Shown in pieces: positions 47,759-58,684 of a DNA stretch of 64,000 nt (its first letter is position 1; each line of letters opens with the position of its first letter). The stretch spans positions 2,423,077 through 2,487,076 of the forward strand of contig NW_006917095.1 in assembly GCF_000516985.1 (NCBI RefSeq), given 5' to 3'. Under the pieces are notes generated by a model. It was given only the letters and a program-made list of their open reading frames with translations, was not told the origin of the DNA and did not search any database. This DNA comes from Pestalotiopsis fici W106-1 (taxonomy: Eukaryota > Ascomycota > Sordariomycetes > Amphisphaeriales > Sporocadaceae). The translations under genes and the position numbers were made by a program.

Positions 47759-49114
47759 TCACATGGGATGTTGAATAACAACCTTCTCCATACTGATCTT
47801 GCCTTGAAAAACCTCCTTGATCATGCGGCAGCCCTCCTCGGCGCCCTTGATGATCCGCACCTGGGGTACCGTAAACTGTATCTCGCGCACATGGTCCAAC
47901 ACCCACGTCATGCCCGTCTCGAGCCTCTGGTGAAACAAGGGCGTTTCCTTTTGATCGCGAGCCGCCAGACAAAAAGCCCAGTCGGGATCAAACCCGACGC
48001 CGAGACTGGCGCACAACTTGGCGTCGTTTTTGGCCGCCGCAGACCCGGGGCTCAGACACTGCTTGGCGATGGCGGGACTGGACTTGCTGAGATCCGGCGG
48101 CGGCGCGGTCGACGAGGGCGGCGGTGCGGCAAAGCCGGTCCCCGCCGTCACGGCGTCAAAGATGGCGGCCAGGGGTTTCCCCGACGCCAGCGCCGCGGCC
48201 TGGATCTCGGAAACGACCGTGGGCGAGCGGTAGTCAAAGCAGGCCGTGGCGCCCAGCTCGGTGAGGGCGGCGTGGTTATGGGGCGACGCTGTTGCAAAGA
48301 TTGGCGAGAAGCCGGCGGTGCGGGCGAGTTGAAGTGCGGCGAGTCCAACAGAGCTCGAGGCTCCCCACTGATTACAACTGTTAAATTTTACAATCTTTAT
48401 TGTCACCTGACCTGTGTCTATTCAGGGAATTGAACCTATTTGTCGGCCACTCACAATCAATAGAGACTTTCCTCTCGGATCGACACCATGCAACACCCAG
48501 TTTCCAGGATCTTGGACCTGGTCTCCAAGTCCGGGCAGTCCAAAGTCCATGCAGTTGAAAAGGGCATCGAGGGCAGTTCTCAGGCCTACCAACCACCCCA
48601 CAGCCTGAGGCCACTCACTCTCGTCTGCTTGTATATGGGGAGGGACCTTGTACGTCATGAATGGCTCGGCTAGCAAAAAGTCCTGATGTGCACCTGCGTG
48701 CAAGGGGCGTCTGTGGCCGAACTGTGCAACGCCAAATAGAACATCGCCGACTTCGAATGGTGAGTTGGGACCCGTGGCCACAACTGGACCAATGTACTTG
48801 GAACAAGTTACAAATCACATTCACGGTCATTTCTGTGATATAGAGAGGGTGGACGATGAAGAATAGAAGCCCGTGTGGAAAAGATAGGCTCTTGGAATGA
48901 TTAGAAAACACAAAGCAGCCAAACAGATACATACCTCCATTCCGGCGACATATGAATGGCATCCCATATAATAATGCCGTAGGTCCGCTGGATTGATGGC
49001 CGAGTATTTCACTGAAATGTGAGACTGCTCATCCGTCGGGGTATAGGTTTCCGTGATCTCGTGAACGGTCAATTCCCCAGTTTCCTCGAGGTAGATTGCT
49101 TTGGAGGTAGGCAT
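47759..49114 (-). CDS. Medium-chain dehydrogenase/reductase, ToxD/trans-enoyl-reductase-like
   Basis: Exons 49114-48935, 48796-48455 and 48367-47759 (377 codons, 376 aa); donors GTATGT and GTGAGT. The N-terminal GroES-like domain reads KYSAINPADLRHYYMG and, across the first junction, GMEYIGPVVATG with EVGDVLFG. The NADPH Rossmann fold starts at WGASSSVGLAALQLAR (about 175-190). Structural zinc Cys are absent, as in quinone-oxidoreductase-like members. The whole resembles fungal ToxD and the stand-alone enoyl reductases (LovC type) that work with polyketide synthases, but no polyketide synthase is in the window, so a general oxidoreductase is equally possible. The acceptor at 48368 was chosen because the nearer one leads at once to a stop codon. 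Confidence 0.88.
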
Positions 49115-49729
49115 AGTTTTTCTTTCGGAGTTTAAGTCGAGTGATAGACAGCAAGGTGATGGAAATTGTAAAAAAAAGGATAGTCAAGCAGCTGCAGCCC
49201 GCATATGAACTCGTGAGATCATCGAATTTTAACCTGAGCGTCTACTAGTTTTCTTCCACGTAGAAATTCATGCTTTAGAACCGACCGTGAGACTCTTATT
49301 TACGCGGTGAGCTACGATTATGATTACCATATGGATCCAACAATTGCTACTAATCAATGCTGCCTCTGTGTAATCGCTTTAGTGACAAGGACGGATAAAC
49401 AACTGGATTCAAGGAGTATAGAACTACTAATTGGTGTATGAATTGTGGGGCTTGCATCATGATTACAAACCGTCCAAGATCAAGATAGGTAACAGGGCTA
49501 ATGGCTAGTTTTGCTGTACCAATGGTGAGATTGCAGGAGTAAATATCAACTACACATAGACGCGTAAAACATATTCATACAGTCCGAATCTATTTCCCCC
49601 ACCTTGTCAGGAATAACGTGAGTGAAAAAGGAAGACTTCAATATATCACCTCTGAATTATGTCTACCGTATCTGTAAAGCCTACCACCAATATACTGGAT
49701 CAGACAGTTTCTATGCACCTGAATAATCC
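49115..49729. other. Intergenic
   Basis: AT-rich spacer between two minus-strand genes: promoter of the dehydrogenase and 3' flank of the ligase-like gene. No other feature seen. Confidence 0.5.
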
Positions 49730-51488
49730 TCAAGGGTAAGCCAATGTGTTGTCTTCCCTGATCTTTCCAACGACGCCCAAGGATGTGGCTCCGCCTGCAA
49801 CTGCCGGTCCGCGGACATTGATATCGCCCTCAATCTTTTGACCATCTTCCGAAGTCTTGTGGTTGCCGCTGTCCTTTAGAACAATCTCCACGCTGCTAAG
49901 AGGTGGGCCGAAATGGCTTCCAGTACCATTACCATGGATGCGATAATCGTTGAATTGAGTCTGAGCAACGGCACCAGCAACTCGGGCGGCAGTGAAGGCA
50001 TAGATGACGCGGGCTCCAAAAAAGATGCGCGAGTTGGAAATGGTGCGCTCACTCAAGACAGGCGTGCCCGCACCAGCAGCCTCAGCAACATAGACAAGAC
50101 GCAGCTTGCCAGGAGTTGTACCGATGAGAGGCTTAATCTTGTCATTGTAAGAGCTGAGGAAAGAGGCAACCGGCATAGCGCCGTTTTGGACGAGGCTTCG
50201 TGTTTGAACCCAGTGCGACGCCGAAGTCAAAGTAGATGTGATCTTGCTCGAAGACTCTGTGTGCATCTTTTCAATTGTCTGAGGCGTTGTGACAATAACA
50301 GTCGGCGCAATACCACCAGTAGCAAGTACAATATCGGCAACCGAGCCAGCAACAGAGTTGAAGGCGACTGATGCGTTGGAGTACAAAGCAGCAAGAGTGA
50401 GAGTCAGAGGGAAAGATGCCGACAAGGGGGCAGCAGAGAGGAAGAGATCAGCAGGCGAAAGACGTTGTGTAGTCGGGATGGCAGCCAGCTGAGCGGCAAT
50501 GGCCGAACTCAGGTTCTTTTGCGTAAATTCAACCATTTCTTCCTGGGTGCCGGCCTTTGACTTCCAAAAGAAGACGACTCCGCTCGAGCCATTTGGATCA
50601 GTCTCTGCGGGAAGCTCATTGCCTGCTGTTACTGGGCTTTCATGCAAAATGTCTTGCCAAGTAGAGACGTTAACTTTGCCGCCAAAGCCCTCGGGTACCT
50701 CGTTCCAGTCCAGATGGCTGCTTCCTTGTTCCACGACCCAGACCAGAAGCTTGAGAGACGGGTAACTCTTGACGACACTGTCCAGAGGGAAGCTTCCGGA
50801 GAGTGAAATAACAGTGTCGGCATTAGATTGGCGGAGCATGGAGACCAGGGCATCTGGGGATTCATCAAAGGGCAAGACAATGGCTGTCAAATTGTAGAAG
50901 CTGCAGGCAAAGAGAGCAGCCACCAGTTCTACAGAGTTGGGCAAGTAGATGGCGACCCTGCTGCCTCCTTGCTGGGAGACATGCTGGCCGATCAAGTTGA
51001 TGGCTCGAGTGATTTCGTCTGCGATGGTAATTAGATGTGCTCAAACTACTACGGAATAGTGGGGCATCCGTACTCAGCTTATGCTCAATGACTTTCTCGC
51101 GACCTTGAACAGTGAGGATGCGACCTTTGGCCGAACCTTCTTCGGAACCAGAAACGACTCGTCTCCAGACGTCTCTCAAATCTCCATCTCTGCCCTGCGC
51201 CCATTTCGAAGCGCCCGGGGGCTTGACTTTCAGACCGTCGTTGAGAGGCATGCCATGAGGAGCAGAGTTGCCACGATAGACGGGGGATTCGCCCTCTTGT
51301 CGCACAGGTGAACCTTGAGCTTGGCGGGCAAGTAGCATGGGGTGAATATCGGGCTCTACCCTAGACATGATGGAGTAGGTAATGGTCAAGACAAGAAGTG
51401 TAGCAATGCCGGTGGAATAGGCATTCCACTGGCCGATGAGGTCGCCCAGAGCCGCATCGAGCTGGCTCAATGCGTTTCCGACACCCAT
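49730..51488 (-). CDS. Degenerate acyl-CoA-synthetase-like (ANL) membrane protein
   Basis: Exons 51488-51074 and 51018-49730 (568 codons, 567 aa); intron GTACGG..CAG. ATG with an A at -3; the frame upstream starts with TTG only. An N-terminal membrane helix (about 22-42; STGIATLLVLTITYSIM) precedes a linker, then HKLNEITRAINLIGQHVSQQ and RVAIYLPNSVELVAALFACSF, which is the start of the AMP-binding (ANL) fold as in acyl-CoA synthetases. The phosphate-binding loop, normally Thr/Ser/Gly-rich, reads SSGVVFFWKSKAGTQEEMVEFT and is degenerate. The YGxTE and GWxxTGD motifs are not recognisable, and the protein stops near GGATSLGVVGKIRED, before the C-terminal lid subdomain. It is probably a non-catalytic paralog anchored to a membrane. 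No function can be assigned. Confidence 0.75.
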
Positions 51489-52372
51489 AGTGAGATGATG
51501 TTTGCCGACTGGCGAGAGCAGATGGGGAAGCACAAAAAGACTCAATAATTATATAAGAAGTCGAGCCGTCAAATCCGACTCGGCCATGTGCTATTACAAC
51601 TGAGCAAAGAAGAAGAAGGTGGCCTCGGGACGGAACGCCAAAGTGTGATGAGAGAGCAGCTTACTTTAACGATACAGTTGGCTTACGGAAGGCGGGATCT
51701 AAGTGGGGTCCAGAGCAGTTGGGTGATGTAGTTTTCGGGGTCGTGGGAAACGGGACTGCGGGCGTACTAAGCTAATTATTAGGTACTGAGGTACGTTTTT
51801 AGCCAGTCAGTTTCCGCGACATTCCACAATCCAGCCCCCACTGCAAAGGTCACACAAGTCCCATCCAACATCAATGAACAGCCTCCATCCTGCAGCTTGT
51901 GCTAGGTACTACTAGGTACCGTGTAGCGGAACCGCAAAGCGCTTCTTCATGTTCGACACGGAATTGCACTTGTGGCCCGTGCTCAAACTGACCCCTGCCA
52001 GCTGCCCAGTGCTCTGCTTCCCTAGCCTTGCCCGTTGTCATCGGTGATTGTTTTTGCGACCGTCTCCAGTTAGGAAGCAAAGAAAACAACATTTCATTCT
52101 CGCCAGCGACAACCACAAACGTCCAGCGCAACGGCGACGCGCCCTTGATGCGCAATCCTCTACTAACATATAACAGCTACTAATCCAACAGGTACAGCAA
52201 TAAATCTGACATCGAGCGTCGCCAGATTCTGCTCTTTCCGATCCTGTCACTGCGGCTGCAATCTTCAAGCGCGAATTGGGAATTCGACATTTGCCAATAA
52301 TCACGTCGTCTGCGAGACAAAAACCACGGGGTTGCTCAGGACTTTGAGCTTGCACAAACAAAATCCGCAATC
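51489..52372. promoter_or_regulatory. Divergent promoter region, ligase-like (-) and POM34 (+)
   Basis: About 0.9 kb without a gene. On the minus side TATATAA at about 51549-51556 lies some 60 bp before the ligase-like ATG. CTAGGTAC repeats occur near 51902-51920. Confidence 0.45.
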
Positions 52373-53299
52373 ATGTCTTCCTCCACGTTACAGAAGACCC
52401 TATCCACACCTGTCAAGGCAGCACAGTCTCCATCGTCAGAAAGCCCCGGCAACTGGAAACATCCTCGACTCCAAGAGATTATCCGGCGACAGAATGCCAG
52501 TACCTTTAGCGACAAGAACGTGAAGAAGATCGCCTGGAACGTCGCTGCTATTTCGGCTGCCACTGCGTTTGTCGCCGTCCTTTACAGATACTTTCCCATT
52601 GCGTGAGTCGAGCACCATGTTCAGAAACCAGAGCCCGCTTGACTAACTTACGAAAGACCGGATGGCGGATTTGCCAACTTTATCGGATGGGTTCACAAAC
52701 TCTTCGTCTTGGTACCGCTTTTCAATATCGGCATCGCTCTGCTCCCCCTTGTCCGACCAAAAGACGATCTATCCGATATACCCTTGACTCCGGGACAACG
52801 CAAGCTACTAGGTCTTGCGCCTTCCTCGGCACCTCCTACGCCAGGATCAGTGTATAGCACGCCCCCGCGCTATTCTCGAACTCCATCCTTGTCAGGATCA
52901 ACTGGCAAGAGGAGCTTCTCAGGCCTGGACAGCCCGTCGGCGTATCGCAGTCCTACAGAAGGCAACAGTGGTGGCTTTAGTGGCAAGGAGTCGACTTGGT
53001 CTCCTTCGGGAAGCCATCTTATCCAGAAGGCCATGAATGGTGCCAGACGGTCATCAATAGGATCAATGGGATCGCCGAGCCCCTTTGCGAAGAGCTTTGG
53101 CGCAAGCACAAATTTTGGAGCAAGTACAAACTTTGGAGCAAGCACAAATTTTGGCGCAAGCACATCAATCTTCGGCGGTGCTCCCCCAGACAGCCCAAGC
53201 CCTAGTCCTATAAATGGGAAGAGAAGCAGTGTTTCACTCAACAATAAATGGCTATATGAGCGGGGTAGGAGGAGCTCAGGTAATGCCTGGGCAAGCTGA
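52373..53299 (+). CDS. POM34: Nuclear pore membrane protein Pom34
   Basis: Exons 52373-52602 and 52657-53299 (291 codons, 290 aa). The N-terminal segment has [20 protein letters not shown], followed by two transmembrane helices (about 50-75 and 86-107; [20 protein letters not shown] and [20 protein letters not shown]) joined by [14 protein letters not shown]. The C-terminal tail then has [11 protein letters not shown], typical of the fungal Pom34 family. It anchors the inner ring of the nuclear pore to the pore membrane. The tail is Ser/Pro-rich with many SPSP-type sites and contains four copies of a GAST(N/S) repeat with FG dipeptides (residues 224-247). It ends [18 protein letters not shown]. 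Confidence 0.88.
53096..53167 (+). repeat. 18-bp coding minisatellite, four units
   Basis: Four in-frame units (53096-53113, 53114-53131, 53132-53149, 53150-53167), each encoding FGASTN or FGASTS, differing at few third positions. They lie in the POM34 tail and add FG dipeptides. Confidence 0.85.
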
Positions 53300-53809
53300 G
53301 AGTCATGATAACGAGCTTAGAAGACCTCTCCACCATATGATTGATTACTGCAGTACCTCGGAAGCCTGTGCGCCCGCCACAAGCTTCATCAAGTCTCTAC
53401 TACAAAGATAGAGAGAGAGACGACTACAAGGGAAAGACCCAGGCCATGACGACCAGCGTAACTTCTTGCAGGGCAGGGGGGCGATCCTGATGCTTTGATG
53501 GCCGAGGCGGGAGAACAAGGGTCTGAACAGCTCTCAACCCAAGCAAAGATGCTGGCAAGGATAAATCGTCAATGGATGCTAATGCTGATCCAATAGGGTC
53601 ACAGAAGTTTGCTTATAATTCAAGTCATATGGTGGCCCCTGTCCTTGATGTACCGCCGCTGAGTAAAAGTGTTCACCGTGACATTGTCGGAGAAGTTGCA
53701 ATGGAAATTAAAAATAGGAAACTTGGAAGCACAACTTGTCAGTATAAGTACCGGGACTAACACTGAATATACAGTCTCAAGAACACCGCCTCACTATGCA
53801 TCCTGATCT
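53300..53809. other. Intergenic, convergent 3' flanks
   Basis: Spacer between POM34 (+) and the FAD hydroxylase (-). A 62-codon frame at 53572-53760 has no recognisable features. Confidence 0.5.
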
Positions 53810-55715
53810 CTACATGATGAAGCTGTTAAAATATGTGGCGATGTCACCCGCTGAATCAAGGCTCGCCGCATAGGCAAGAATGTGATCCGGGCGGATAACC
53901 ACTATAGCACCCAATGACTGTTCCACACCATATTCAGAGTGTGTCTTTCCTTCGAGGTCCAGATAGAACTTCCCCCAAGCAGGACCACCCAGGGCTGCCC
54001 ATGCACCTCCTGTATCGCCCTTGATGATGGTCAGGGCGTGGAACATGGCAGGCCGACGATCAACGAGTTTCGACAGTGAGTCTGCGGCTATCCTGTAATT
54101 GCCCGATGTCATGGCTGGATTTCCCGCAAAGACGACAATATTCCAGCGGCCACGAGCATGATCTCGAAGCAGCGCATCGTAGAATCGAAGAGGAAACCTT
54201 GTTCCTGGTTCGTGGAGAAGGGCATCCGGAGCACGCCATCCACTCGGAAGCGTGGTTTCCGCCGGGGCTTGGTTCAAGACGGATTTGGCGTACGAAACCC
54301 CGAGGCCAATGTTGAACCCAATGTTTTCCACAAAGATGAGTTTGAGAAGCTCGTGGGGGGACTTGTCGCGGCCTGCGTACTCTGGTGGCACTTCACCCGA
54401 AATGGCGGCGGCGGCGTTTCTGTCAATATTAATCAGCCGCGTGGCTGCAGCGTGTCGTTCCTCGTGGTAGCTGGCGAGAACCGAGGGCTGGTACCATCCC
54501 TTGATGGATCCCGAGAGTTTCCAGATCAAATTGGTTGCGTCGTGTATACCCGTGTTCATGCCCTGCGCGAACCCAGACGAGTGCGTGTGAGCAGCATCGC
54601 CGGCTAGCAGGATGAATTCATTCTTTTGCAACTGCGTGGCCACGCTTTGTCTGATTCTATAGACTTGTCAGTTTTTCTTTTGTTTTCGACCACATTCACA
54701 CTATCCCGTGCTATGTCGCTTACTTGTAATCAGTCCACCAGTCAACCCGTTCAACGCTCAACTTGAAGGGTTTCATACCCTCAATTGCCTCTGCCACGGC
54801 AACCTCCTTGGTAAGACCATTTGGGTACTTGGCGAGCAGTGCGGGCGAGAGGGCATAGCCGACGCGGTACGCATCCTTGTTCAGCTTGACCCACAAGACG
54901 TTGCCATGCGTCGTCGTCTCAACGGCGGCAAAGCCGAGCTCAGCGCCGGGCATGTCGGTCGTCATTTTGCCATCGATACGGATCCATTGGAACACGGTTG
55001 AGTCTACATCTTGAGGGATGTCGGCTAGGTTCCGCACAGTCGAGGCGCTTCCATCGGCGCCGACAATGTATTTACTAGTTATGCTTAGTCTTTCCCTGAG
55101 AACTTTCAAGTTGTTGGCTTTGATGCCTCGAAGGGAATTTCACAAAAGAAAACATACCAGCGGATGTGGCTTTCACCCAAAGTTGCGTGTTCAAGTACAG
55201 CCGAAACATTGTAGCCATCACCCAGGCTTGTGTCGATGGAAAAGCCGGATAGTTTCCATCCATGTCCTACCTGCTTCCCATGACTCATCAAGGCATTGCG
55301 AAAAATATCTTCCGAGTATTTCTGTCGAACGTTGAGAGCGTAGTCATGAAAACTCGCCTTGAAGTGTTGAAACATCATGTTCCATCCACGTTCGTTGATC
55401 CGCTTTCCATTTGCATAGTTGACGCTACTACGGCCGGCGAAGCCCTCTTGGATGAGGTCTGTCGCCAGGTCGACTTGCTCGAGCAGTTCTAGTGATCTCG
55501 GGTATAGCGTGCAGGCTCGACCATAGGTGGCTTGTTCATCTCGCTCCCGTTTTTCTGTGAAACCATAAGTGAATTGTACGATGTGCCTTGAGTACTTGGA
55601 GAACCATACCGACAACAAGAGTTTCAACACCTTGCTGCTGGAGACCAACTGCCGTAATAAGGCCGACTGGTCCAGCACCAATAATAAGAACGTCAACAGC
55701 GGTTGGAAGTTGCAT
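53810..55715 (-). CDS. FAD-dependent aromatic hydroxylase (phenol 2-monooxygenase-like)
   Basis: Exons 55715-55610, 55554-55158, 55074-54724 and 54656-53810 (567 codons, 566 aa); donors GTATGG, GTATGT and GTAAGC. The ATG gives MQLPTAVDVLIIGAGPVGL; the frame upstream starts with TTG. Dinucleotide-binding GxGxxG is at 13-18, then ETLVVEKRERDEQATYGRACTLYPRSLEL, the DG motif KYIVGADGS (169-177), and the second FAD motif LLAGDAAHTHS (302-309). These are the marks of the class A flavoprotein monooxygenases. The C-terminal extension (about 430-566) with YDALLRDHARGRWNIVVFAG is the thioredoxin-like domain of phenol-hydroxylase members. It would hydroxylate a phenolic compound using NADPH and O2; substrate unknown. 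It diverges from a SnoaL-like gene. Confidence 0.9.
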
Positions 55716-56142
55716 AATGATGTATTTCAATATTCTTGCTCAAGGTGCCAAGAGATTTCTATTGTATGTTTGATTCTCAACAATGCACCTGCAATTTATA
55801 TTCAAACGGAGATTCATTTGCAAGACATATTGATGCAGAAAGTAATCGATCGACCAGCGACCCACCAACACTTGGTGGTCATCATCGGGATTTCGAAATT
55901 CGGCGTAATCTCATTTTCCGATGCTAACATGCTCGCGACGTTGATTATCTAAAAATATTACCGAGCTACAAATCATTTGGAGAGGATCAGGGGTTGAATT
56001 CTAGCTGCCTAGAGCTAAAGCTATTGCGGCACAGCAAATTCTTGAAGTTTTGGTATGCGGCACAGACATGGTACCTCAAAGTTGGGACCTCCACTAATAT
56101 AATACTGCATGGCTATATACTGAATTGTAACCGTTAGCTGCT

Positions 56143-56394
56143 TTGAAATGTCAAAGAATCACCCCAATATATTCATATTCGGATGACGTGGAATTCCAGG
56201 GTCCAAGCTCCAGTGCATTGTTCAGCATAACGGCGGGTAACAAGCCAGGTCATCAGGTCCTCTCCCTCGTCACCAATGCGGCTGTCAGGGATGGATACAA
56301 TACCCGAAAGGAGCTTTTCCAAATGACACCTTCTGGTAATCTTGGCAAGTTCTATAGCAATGCTACCCAGGAGGAGATTTTTAGTGCGCTATAG
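56143..56394 (+). CDS. Possible small protein or gene remnant
   Basis: An 83-codon frame opening with ATG, no signal peptide or membrane segment, mixed polar composition ending LGKFYSNATQEEIFSAL. No family recognised. Listed only because its composition is more protein-like than neighbouring frames. Confidence 0.22.
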   Translation: MKCQRITPIYSYSDDVEFQGPSSSALFSITAGNKPGHQVLSLVTNAAVRDGYNTRKELFQMTPSGNLGKFYSNATQEEIFSAL

Positions 56395-56990
56395 TAGAGT
56401 ATACCACCCCTGCCACATGCTTACGAGGCATTGCGGTCGAGCTTCTACAATCGTCTTCTCGATTATCGACGAACGCACACAAATACAATAATTCACGCGG
56501 CATCTAGATCATCTCGTGAATCTATTCGGCAAGTGTATTAAAACTCTCGCGATCCAGGAACAACACAGCGGCTTTCGCGTTCTCGGCGTTCGGATAGATG
56601 TCAGATGACTGAGTGAAACCCGTTCTCGTAGCATCAACTACGGGATGAGAGGCAACAAATAATGTAGATTGACACAACTATGCACATCAAGTTTTCTGTC
56701 CGGATATTTATTACGGTACTTGTCGGATCAATATTGGCCATGATCCAATGAGATGCCCCTTTGTGAGGAAGTATTTGCTTATAGGCCCCCTTGAAACTCT
56801 CTGCGAAAGCTTCAAGACTCGGCATATAGTCTCATATAGAATTGCCTCTCATTGACTCGCCTGTATCTGTAAATCCACAATATTGATCTGCTAATATCTG
56901 ATTACAATTTTGATTGATATGCCCGGCGCGCCACGGAGTGGCTGGCGAGGTTGGTAGAGTGGCACCCTTGGGTGAAACAACGGGAAGGGT

Positions 56991-56997
56991 TATAAAG
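56991..56997 (+). promoter_or_regulatory. TATA box of the SnoaL-like gene
   Basis: TATAAAG 96 bp before the ATG at 57093, a good core promoter distance. Confidence 0.45.
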
Positions 56998-57092
56998 TCT
57001 ATCCGTACACAAATGATTTCCGTAAATGCAGACCATCTTTATCTTTTACTCTCTATTTTGGATACTGGCCATATCAGCTTCAGTGGCCCAAA

Positions 57093-57575
57093 ATGTCGAC
57101 AATGACGACTAGCACCCTATTGCACGACAGACTGGACAGTCTTTACGAGGTCTGGCAGAGTCTCTCTCCCGGATCTTCCTCCGAAGATTTCAAAGCTTTT
57201 GCAGACTTCTTTAGTCAAGACTGCACGGCCTGGCTCTTGAGCATGCGCGAGCACGAGACTCCGAGTATCGGTCGCTCCGGAGTCATTGAAGGAATCCAAA
57301 CCGCCATTCAAGATTCCCAAATCAAAGCACGACGGGTTCTCAAGCGTTTCACAGATGTCACAGGCTCGACGATATCATGTGAAATGCAAAACAGTCTCAC
57401 GGTACACGGGAAACCACTTGATCCCTTGTACGAGACGGCCGTGGTCGCATTCAATGACCAAGGTTTCATCACGGATTTCAAACTGTACAGTTGTCGAAGT
57501 GCAATAGTAGCCATCATTCAAGATGTGACAGGCGTGGGGCCATATGAAAGGCATAACGAATGCCATAAATTATAA
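57093..57575 (+). CDS. SnoaL/NTF2-like small protein
   Basis: Single exon, 160 aa; ATG with A at -3 (an alternative ATG follows three codons later). The pattern LHDRLDSLYEVWQSL, then FADFFSQDCTAWLLSMREHETPSIGRSGV, then YETAVVAFNDQGFITDFKLYSCRSAIVAII fits the NTF2-like alpha+beta cone fold of SnoaL-type proteins. Members of this fold in fungi include cyclases, isomerases, dehydratases and many proteins of unknown role. No specific catalytic residues can be assigned. It shares an upstream region with the FAD aromatic hydroxylase, so joint action on a phenolic compound is possible but unproven. The last residues (ERHNECHKL) are outside the fold. Confidence 0.78.
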   Translation: MSTMTTSTLLHDRLDSLYEVWQSLSPGSSSEDFKAFADFFSQDCTAWLLSMREHETPSIGRSGVIEGIQTAIQDSQIKARRVLKRFTDVTGSTISCEMQNSLTVHGKPLDPLYETAVVAFNDQGFITDFKLYSCRSAIVAIIQDVTGVGPYERHNECHKL

Positions 57576-58684
57576 TGATGGACTGGGAACTGCCGCTGTG
57601 GGTGACCTTGAGTACTAGAGGGCAAGACATCACGTCGTTGTTCTGTGATGGGCTGGAAGAAGGGTTTCTTGATATATGGAAACAATAGTGTGGGATTTGT
57701 GTGTGCGGTCCTCTGGTAATATTCCACTGGGGGGGGGAAATGATTGTTATCAATAATGGTCATTTCTAAATAATTGAAATGCTGCTGCACACCAAATCTC
57801 TTGTCGAACGTGAAAATCTCTCCAAAATTGTATCGTATGCTGCTAGTCCAGCCACCGCAATTTTTTTGCAAATGTCAAAACTTGAATGTAGCCCGAGTCA
57901 CATCAAGGTCAACAATTCCTTCAACAAACCAGCCACAGCTACCATAGGTGCTGCATCAGTGTAAACCAGGCCTTGACATCTATGACCATTGGAAGATATA
58001 TATCGAGACCATAAATGATCACTAGGCGAATTAATTGACGGACGATTGAATCATATTGAGGATGCAGGAAATGAGCAGCTGACTAAGATAGATAGATCAG
58101 TTCTGGCGTCAATGCACAACACTTTTTATATAGAGCTCCTGTCCTAGACTCATAGTATTATGATAGAAGGGAAGCACCATGGTCCCCACCTGACTAAGTG
58201 AAAAGGAAGATATTCAACGAGCAATGCCAGCAGCTTACCTGGAGTACCTGTCAAGAACATAAAGTAATGATGAATCGATTTATTCAAAAAAAATTTTTAA
58301 TAACAGAAAAGAGTTCCATCAAATAGGCCAACAAAAGAATTATTCTCTACTATCTACCTACAGAGTACTTACCCTTGTAGCAGCAGCATGGATCAATCTG
58401 GGTTGCTTACATTGTAGTGGGGCACCAAGCTACGAGGCTACCGGGTACCTACCAGCAAGCAGCTCCCTAAAAGGTCAAAGGTGGCCTCACCACCACTTAC
58501 ACGATCATTTCGCCCAGCGCAAGTTGATGACACAGCGACGAATCGACACGCGCCGTCTTTTGTAATACGTCGATCCAGAAAGCCAACCCAAGATCATCCC
58601 CCTCTCAGCGCCTCGCGAAATTTCCGACGCGAAGAAACTGCCATTGAACAGCTAAACAGGAGGAAAAGCGCATCGTCCAAAGTC
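57576..58684. other. Intergenic, SnoaL-like to SPC3
   Basis: About 1.1 kb, AT-rich, with a G tract (57730-57737) and A/T tracts near 58290. No gene seen; includes the SPC3 promoter. Confidence 0.5.

Larger units (their letters stand above)
55716..57092. other. Divergent spacer, hydroxylase (-) and SnoaL-like (+)
   Basis: About 1.4 kb without a supported gene. A frame at 56143-56394 (+, 83 codons) reads like a protein piece (SYSDDVEFQGPSSSALFSIT) but is unrecognised; it could be a small gene or a remnant. The rest is AT-rich. Confidence 0.45.

Noticed and set aside
47768..48433. 221-codon plus-strand frame opposite the dehydrogenase gene
   Set aside because: Shadow of the minus-strand exon, which carries the clear Rossmann motif.
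56945..57000. Possible tRNA A box (TTGGTAGAGTGG)
   Set aside because: The expected GGTTCGAATCC-type B box is missing; the downstream GGTTATAAAG fits better as the TATA box of the SnoaL-like gene.
47759..57575. A full secondary-metabolite cluster spanning reductase, ligase-like, hydroxylase and SnoaL-like genes
   Set aside because: No polyketide synthase, NRPS, terpene synthase or cluster regulator is present, and the housekeeping gene POM34 interrupts the group.
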